DNA from: Jejuia sp040720935
Lineage (GTDB): Bacteria > Bacteroidota > Bacteroidia > Flavobacteriales > Flavobacteriaceae
Direction: 5' to 3'
Assembly: GCF_040720935.1 (NCBI RefSeq)
Contig: NZ_JBFDAE010000004.1
Coordinates: forward strand, 62,001 to 126,000
DNA length: 64,000 bases
Positions 60,209 through 64,000 of this stretch are shown in pieces. The notes under the pieces are model-generated. The model did not search any database, was not told the origin of the DNA, and saw only the letters and a program-made list of their open reading frames with translations. The translations under genes and the position numbers were made by a program. The stretch's first letter is position 1; the number at the start of each line of letters is the position of its first letter.

Positions 60209-62479
60209 TTACCTAAATTTTTTCTTCTTTTTCTTTCTGCTGAAAAGTCTTTTAAAGAATTTATCACGCTTCTCGGGTTCACAATTTAAATCTTCTTTTA
60301 CTTGATGTGATGTGGTTTCAAATTTAGCTTTTGTAATAACATCAAAGTCTTTTTCGGCATTAAGCTTTTGATAGAACTTTGCGAAAATCGGTAATGCGGA
60401 ATTTGCGCCTTGTCCCATACCAGTAGTTTTAAAACCTATACTATGGTTATCGTTACCCACCCAAGTAACCGTTACTAATTTTGGAGTCAAGCCCACAAAC
60501 CACCCGTCTTTATTATCTTGGGTAGTTCCTGTTTTTCCAGCAATGGCATTGTTGAGTTTGTACGTATTTCGCAATCTTGACGCTGTACCTGTATTAACAG
60601 TAGATTTCATAATTTCCAACAGCACTTGTCTTGTATAATCGCTAAATGCTTCTTTCTGTGTGTTTTCAGGTTCAAAATTTGCGATTATAGTTCCATGTTT
60701 ATCTTCTATTTTAGTGATATAATAAGGGTTTACAGGTTTGCCATCATTTAAATAACTAGCATAAGCACCTGTGAGATCTTTCAAATTAATTTCGGCAACG
60801 CCGAGCGCTAAAGAAGGTTCGTTGGGAAGTTCTTTAGTGATCCCCAATTTTTCAACTTGCTCTAATACTTTGGGAATCCCAACTTCATTTAAAACCTTTA
60901 CTGCGATAGTGTTTATCGAGTTGCTCAATGCTTTTTCGAGTGTATAATTTATATACGGATCTTCCTCTTTACTACTAGAATTACTTGGTGTCCAATTATC
61001 ATAATTGGTGTAAGTGACTTCTGCAAGTGAAAAATAAGCACATGGTTTCATACCATTTTCAATGGCGGCGGTATAAACAAAAGGTTTGAATGTTGAGCCT
61101 ACTTGTCGTTCACTTTGTGAGATATGATCGTACTTAAAATACCTGTAATCTATGCCGCCAACATATGTTCTAACTGCTCCCGTAGTAGGTTCTATCGCTA
61201 ACATTCCTGTATTTAAAAACTTCAAATAATGGCGTAAACTATCCTTTGTGCTTATGTTTTTAATGGTATCTCCTTCCCAACTGAAAAGCTCTATCTCTTT
61301 TTTAACAGATAGTGAATCTTCAATTTGAGTATCGGTTAAACCTTGGTTTTTATACTTCTTATAAACAGGAAGTTTTTTAATGGCAGCCTGTAAAATCCGA
61401 TTGTTTTCCAACCATGGCGCATGTGTTCCGTAGGAAGTTTCAAAATCAGTCTGTAACTTTGTAAGATGTTCTTTTGCAGCTGCTTCAGCCAGTTCCTGCA
61501 TTTTATAATCTAACGTGGTATGGACTATCAAACCGTCTTTATATAAATTATACGGATTTCCTTCGGATGTTTTTATTGAATCCAAAATAGATGCAAGTTG
61601 CTTTTTTACTGCTTCCCTAAAATAAGGTGCTAATCCAACATCATGATTAAAAGAACGGTAGTCCAATACTAAATCCTGATTCTTGAAAAATTCCAAAGAA
61701 TCTTGTGGCAAATACCCATAATTTACCATTTGGTTTAAAACTACGTTACGACGATCCTGACTTCGTTTTAAATGCAGCCTAGGATTAAAATAGTTGTTGG
61801 CTTTCAAAGTACCGACTAATGTGGCAGCTTCAGGTTTTGTTAATTCTTCGGCTGGTTTATTGAAAAATTTAAGTGAAGCACTCTCAATACCATACGTATT
61901 ATCCGAAAACGGCACCGTATTAAAATAGAGCATTAAAATTTCGTTTTTTGAGTAAATTTCTTCGATTCGTTTTGCGATTATAGCTTCCCTAAACTTATTG
62001 ATAAGCATACTGAATAGCAAATAATCTTTCCTTCCAAATAGGTTTTTTGCCAATTGCAATGTGATGGTGCTTCCGCCTCCTGCCGATTTATCTTGAAGTA
62101 TCAAATTTTTGACGAATACCCGCAATAAACTCACGTTATCTATGCCATCATGTTCGTAAAATCGTGCGTCTTCCGTGGCGACAAGTGCATCTATTAAATG
62201 TTGTGGAAAATGCTCGAAAATGAGTGGTTGTCTATCGTAGATATAATATTTACCAATTAGTTTTCCGTCTTTATCCAAAACTTGGGTAGCTTGCTCTTGC
62301 TTAATTGTACTTAACTCTTCGGTTGAAGGGACTTTTCCAAATAGCCCTAAGTAAATGCTAACGTATAAACCAACTAAAAATACTAAAACTGATACTCCAA
62401 AAATAAGCGTCCATTTTACCCATTTCTTCTTAAAAACTTTTGAAATCCAAAGGGTGTTAGAAAAATAATCTGTTTTCAT
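60209..62479 (-). CDS. Class A penicillin-binding protein (PBP1A-type)
   Basis: 756 residues: one N-terminal membrane segment (about 22-45), a GT51 transglycosylase domain with EDARFYEHDGID (catalytic Glu103) and GGSTITLQLAKNLFG, then a transpeptidase domain with the active serine in QVGSTFKPFVYTAA, the SNS-type motif LSNSINT and the KTGTT box. The C-terminus is basic (RKKKKKK-type tail), probably contacting nucleic acid or membrane. Polymerises and cross-links peptidoglycan. It is 13 bp after hflX on the same strand. Confidence 0.96.
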   Translation of the reverse strand: MKTDYFSNTLWISKVFKKKWVKWTLIFGVSVLVFLVGLYVSIYLGLFGKVPSTEELSTIKQEQATQVLDKDGKLIGKYYIYDRQPLIFEHFPQHLIDALVATEDARFYEHDGIDNVSLLRVFVKNLILQDKSAGGGSTITLQLAKNLFGRKDYLLFSMLINKFREAIIAKRIEEIYSKNEILMLYFNTVPFSDNTYGIESASLKFFNKPAEELTKPEAATLVGTLKANNYFNPRLHLKRSQDRRNVVLNQMVNYGYLPQDSLEFFKNQDLVLDYRSFNHDVGLAPYFREAVKKQLASILDSIKTSEGNPYNLYKDGLIVHTTLDYKMQELAEAAAKEHLTKLQTDFETSYGTHAPWLENNRILQAAIKKLPVYKKYKNQGLTDTQIEDSLSVKKEIELFSWEGDTIKNISTKDSLRHYLKFLNTGMLAIEPTTGAVRTYVGGIDYRYFKYDHISQSERQVGSTFKPFVYTAAIENGMKPCAYFSLAEVTYTNYDNWTPSNSSSKEEDPYINYTLEKALSNSINTIAVKVLNEVGIPKVLEQVEKLGITKELPNEPSLALGVAEINLKDLTGAYASYLNDGKPVNPYYITKIEDKHGTIIANFEPENTQKEAFSDYTRQVLLEIMKSTVNTGTASRLRNTYKLNNAIAGKTGTTQDNKDGWFVGLTPKLVTVTWVGNDNHSIGFKTTGMGQGANSALPIFAKFYQKLNAEKDFDVITKAKFETTSHQVKEDLNCEPEKRDKFFKRLFSRKKKKKKFR

Positions 62480-62492
62480 TTTTAAGAATTAA

Positions 62493-63704
62493 TTACGCCT
62501 CTTCCTCGTAATCTGGATATAGAAAATTATTATATGGAAAACGAGTGACATGAATTTCCCGAACTTCTTTATAGACCCGCTTTTTAAAATCCTCTAAATT
62601 CTCTTTATTTAAAGCTGAAATAAACAATGCATTATCGCCAATTTTGTTCATCCAAGTACTTTTCCATTCTTCGAGCGTGTAATGTATGCCAGTCTTTTCG
62701 GTTTCTAAATCATCGTCCTCAATAGTTTCAGGGTCGTATGCATCAATCTTATTAAACACCATGATAGTCGGTTTGTCGCTACTATCAATTTCGCCTAAAA
62801 TTTTGTTTACAGATTCTATATGTTCTTCAAAATTAGGGTGCGAAATATCAACTACATGCAGCAATAAATCGGCTTCCCGAACCTCATCTAGCGTACTTTT
62901 AAAACTATCAACCAACTGCGTAGGCAACTTTCTAATGAACCCAACCGTATCACTCAATAAGAAGGGTAAATTTTGGATCACGACTTTTCTAACGGTGGTG
63001 TCTAGCGTTGCGAATAATTTGTTTTCGGCAAACACATCACTTTTACTAATCACGTTCATTAGGGTAGATTTCCCAACATTGGTATAGCCCACCAATGCCA
63101 CGCGCACCATTTTACCACGGTTACCACGCTGTACCGACATTTGTTTGTCAATGGTTTTTATTTTGGTTTTGAGTAAGGCAATTTTATCACGTACAATACG
63201 TCTATCCGTTTCAATTTCTGTTTCACCGGGCCCACGCATTCCAATACCCCCTTTTTGGCGTTCAAGGTGCGTCCACATACCTCTTAAACGTGGCAATAAA
63301 TATTCGCATTGTGCTAATTCTACTTGGGTTCTGGCGTAACTTGTTTGTGCACGTTGTGCGAAAATATCGAGAATTAAATTGGTTCTGTCCAATACTTTTA
63401 CATCTAAAATTTTACTGATATTACGTTCTTGGGCTGCTGATAATTCGTCATCAAAAATAGCAGTTGTAACATCATTTTCATGAATAAACGTTCTAACCTC
63501 GTCCATTTTACCCGACCCTATAAATGTTTTCGGATTAGGCATATCCACTTTTTGAGTAAAGCGTTTTAGGGCGTACCCACCAGCAGTATAGGTTAAAAAC
63601 TCTAACTCGTCTAAGTACTCTTTTAACTTATCTTCGTCTTGGTTTTGGGTAATAACACCTATTAAAACCGCTTTTTCTAAGCTTACATCTTTCTTCTCTA
63701 TCAT
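62493..63704 (-). CDS. hflX: Ribosome-associated GTPase HflX
   Basis: 403 residues. The N-terminal HflX domain (FIGSGKMDEVRTFI, AIFDDELSAAQERNI, LDIFAQRAQTSYARTQVELA) is followed by the G domain: G1 VGYTNVGKSTLMN, the FATLDTTVRKV switch, G3 DTVGFIRKLP and G4 VFNKIDA. It rescues stalled or stressed 70S ribosomes. The initial MIEKKDVSLEKAVLIGV is the expected start. It is followed by the PBP gene and is divergent from the terminal EEP gene. Confidence 0.96.
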   Translation of the reverse strand: MIEKKDVSLEKAVLIGVITQNQDEDKLKEYLDELEFLTYTAGGYALKRFTQKVDMPNPKTFIGSGKMDEVRTFIHENDVTTAIFDDELSAAQERNISKILDVKVLDRTNLILDIFAQRAQTSYARTQVELAQCEYLLPRLRGMWTHLERQKGGIGMRGPGETEIETDRRIVRDKIALLKTKIKTIDKQMSVQRGNRGKMVRVALVGYTNVGKSTLMNVISKSDVFAENKLFATLDTTVRKVVIQNLPFLLSDTVGFIRKLPTQLVDSFKSTLDEVREADLLLHVVDISHPNFEEHIESVNKILGEIDSSDKPTIMVFNKIDAYDPETIEDDDLETEKTGIHYTLEEWKSTWMNKIGDNALFISALNKENLEDFKKRVYKEVREIHVTRFPYNNFLYPDYEEEA

Positions 63705-63879
63705 AAAATTTTCTATAATGTGAAATAAAAACTATTTTCTGAAATCAAGGGGTTTTATCGGCAAAAATACTAACGCATTTACCTCAACATCAGCGTTTGA
63801 TTAAAATAGTTTTCTAATTGGCAAAGTTACATAATTGAAGCCACTATAGTTTTAAGATTTTTTGACTTATTTTTGAAAT

Positions 63880-64000
63880 ATGACAGATGATTTTGAAGAC
63901 ATTCCCGTGCGCCACGATATGCAAACTTTGGGGTTTTATAATATTGAAAATTTATTTGATTTAAAAAACAACAAATACACCAACGACAACGACTTTTTAC
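63880..64000 (+). CDS. Endonuclease/exonuclease/phosphatase family protein, 3' end outside window
   Basis: Only the first 40 codons are in the window, starting with ATG 63880. The sequence DMQTLGFYNIENLFDLKNNK has the FYNIENLFD motif that begins EEP-fold nucleases and phosphatases. Substrate and length cannot be judged. It is divergent from hflX with a 175-bp intergenic region that shows no other gene. Confidence 0.75.
   Translation, partial: MTDDFEDIPVRHDMQTLGFYNIENLFDLKNNKYTNDNDFL

Overview
The window is a chromosomal segment from a member of the Bacteroidota, almost certainly a marine-type Flavobacteriaceae. The support is strong AT bias, at least six proteins with C-terminal type IX secretion (T9SS type A) sorting domains, many short lipoprotein signal peptides, TAnnTTTG-type -7 promoter boxes, almost no Shine-Dalgarno sequences, several TTG starts, and Bacteroidota-typical genes (DUF2480, DUF3078, a very basic 30-residue ribosomal-type protein, a suf cluster). 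I saw no rRNA, tRNA, CRISPR array, transposase gene or prophage.

Layout. 1-4.9 kb: end of a T9SS protein, then mutY, an HU-like gene, a tiny basic ribosomal-type protein and an RNase E/G gene. 4.9-11.4 kb: an unknown lipoprotein, a leucine-rich-repeat T9SS protein, a Tas-like aldo/keto reductase, an OmpA-family lipoprotein and exonuclease III. 11.6-15.0 kb: a very large outer-membrane or surface protein.

15.0-26.9 kb is an accessory island, all on the minus strand. A LytTR response regulator and a 7TM sensor histidine kinase bracket four secreted or lipid-anchored proteins, three of them built of FG-GAP/VCBS repeats. The island is bounded on one side by the intact large surface-protein gene and on the other by a 217-bp, roughly 95% identical orphan copy of that gene's 3' end. 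Paired 9-bp direct repeats with 11-12 bp spacers, the usual layout of LytTR-regulator sites, lie about 70 bp upstream of two island genes. A third pair is separated from its gene by a MITE-like element.

28.4-33.6 kb: the succinate dehydrogenase genes sdhC-sdhA-sdhB, interrupted between sdhA and sdhB by an ATGA-coupled pair: an OLD/RecF-like AAA ATPase and a small PD-(D/E)XK nuclease-like protein. This looks like a defence-type module riding in a housekeeping operon, and it is my best candidate for an undescribed system.

33.9-49.7 kb: two tandem paralogous T9SS metallopeptidases, an aminopeptidase P, an aspartate kinase divergent from an ACT-like protein, an alpha/beta hydrolase, thiL, a four-gene surface cluster ending in an MbnP-like protein and a di-haem peroxidase (metallo-mystery pair), and four members of a small CxxFGH...CxxC protein family in two pairs flanking that block.

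50.1-60.1 kb: the suf iron-sulfur cluster operon (HesB-type carrier, sufB, C, D, S, E, a SufT-like gene, DUF2480, DUF3078), with an unknown lipoprotein, a META-domain protein and a methyltransferase intercalated, and several dispersed palindromes in its gaps. 60.2-64.0 kb: a class A penicillin-binding protein, hflX, and the start of an endonuclease/exonuclease/phosphatase-family gene that runs off the end.
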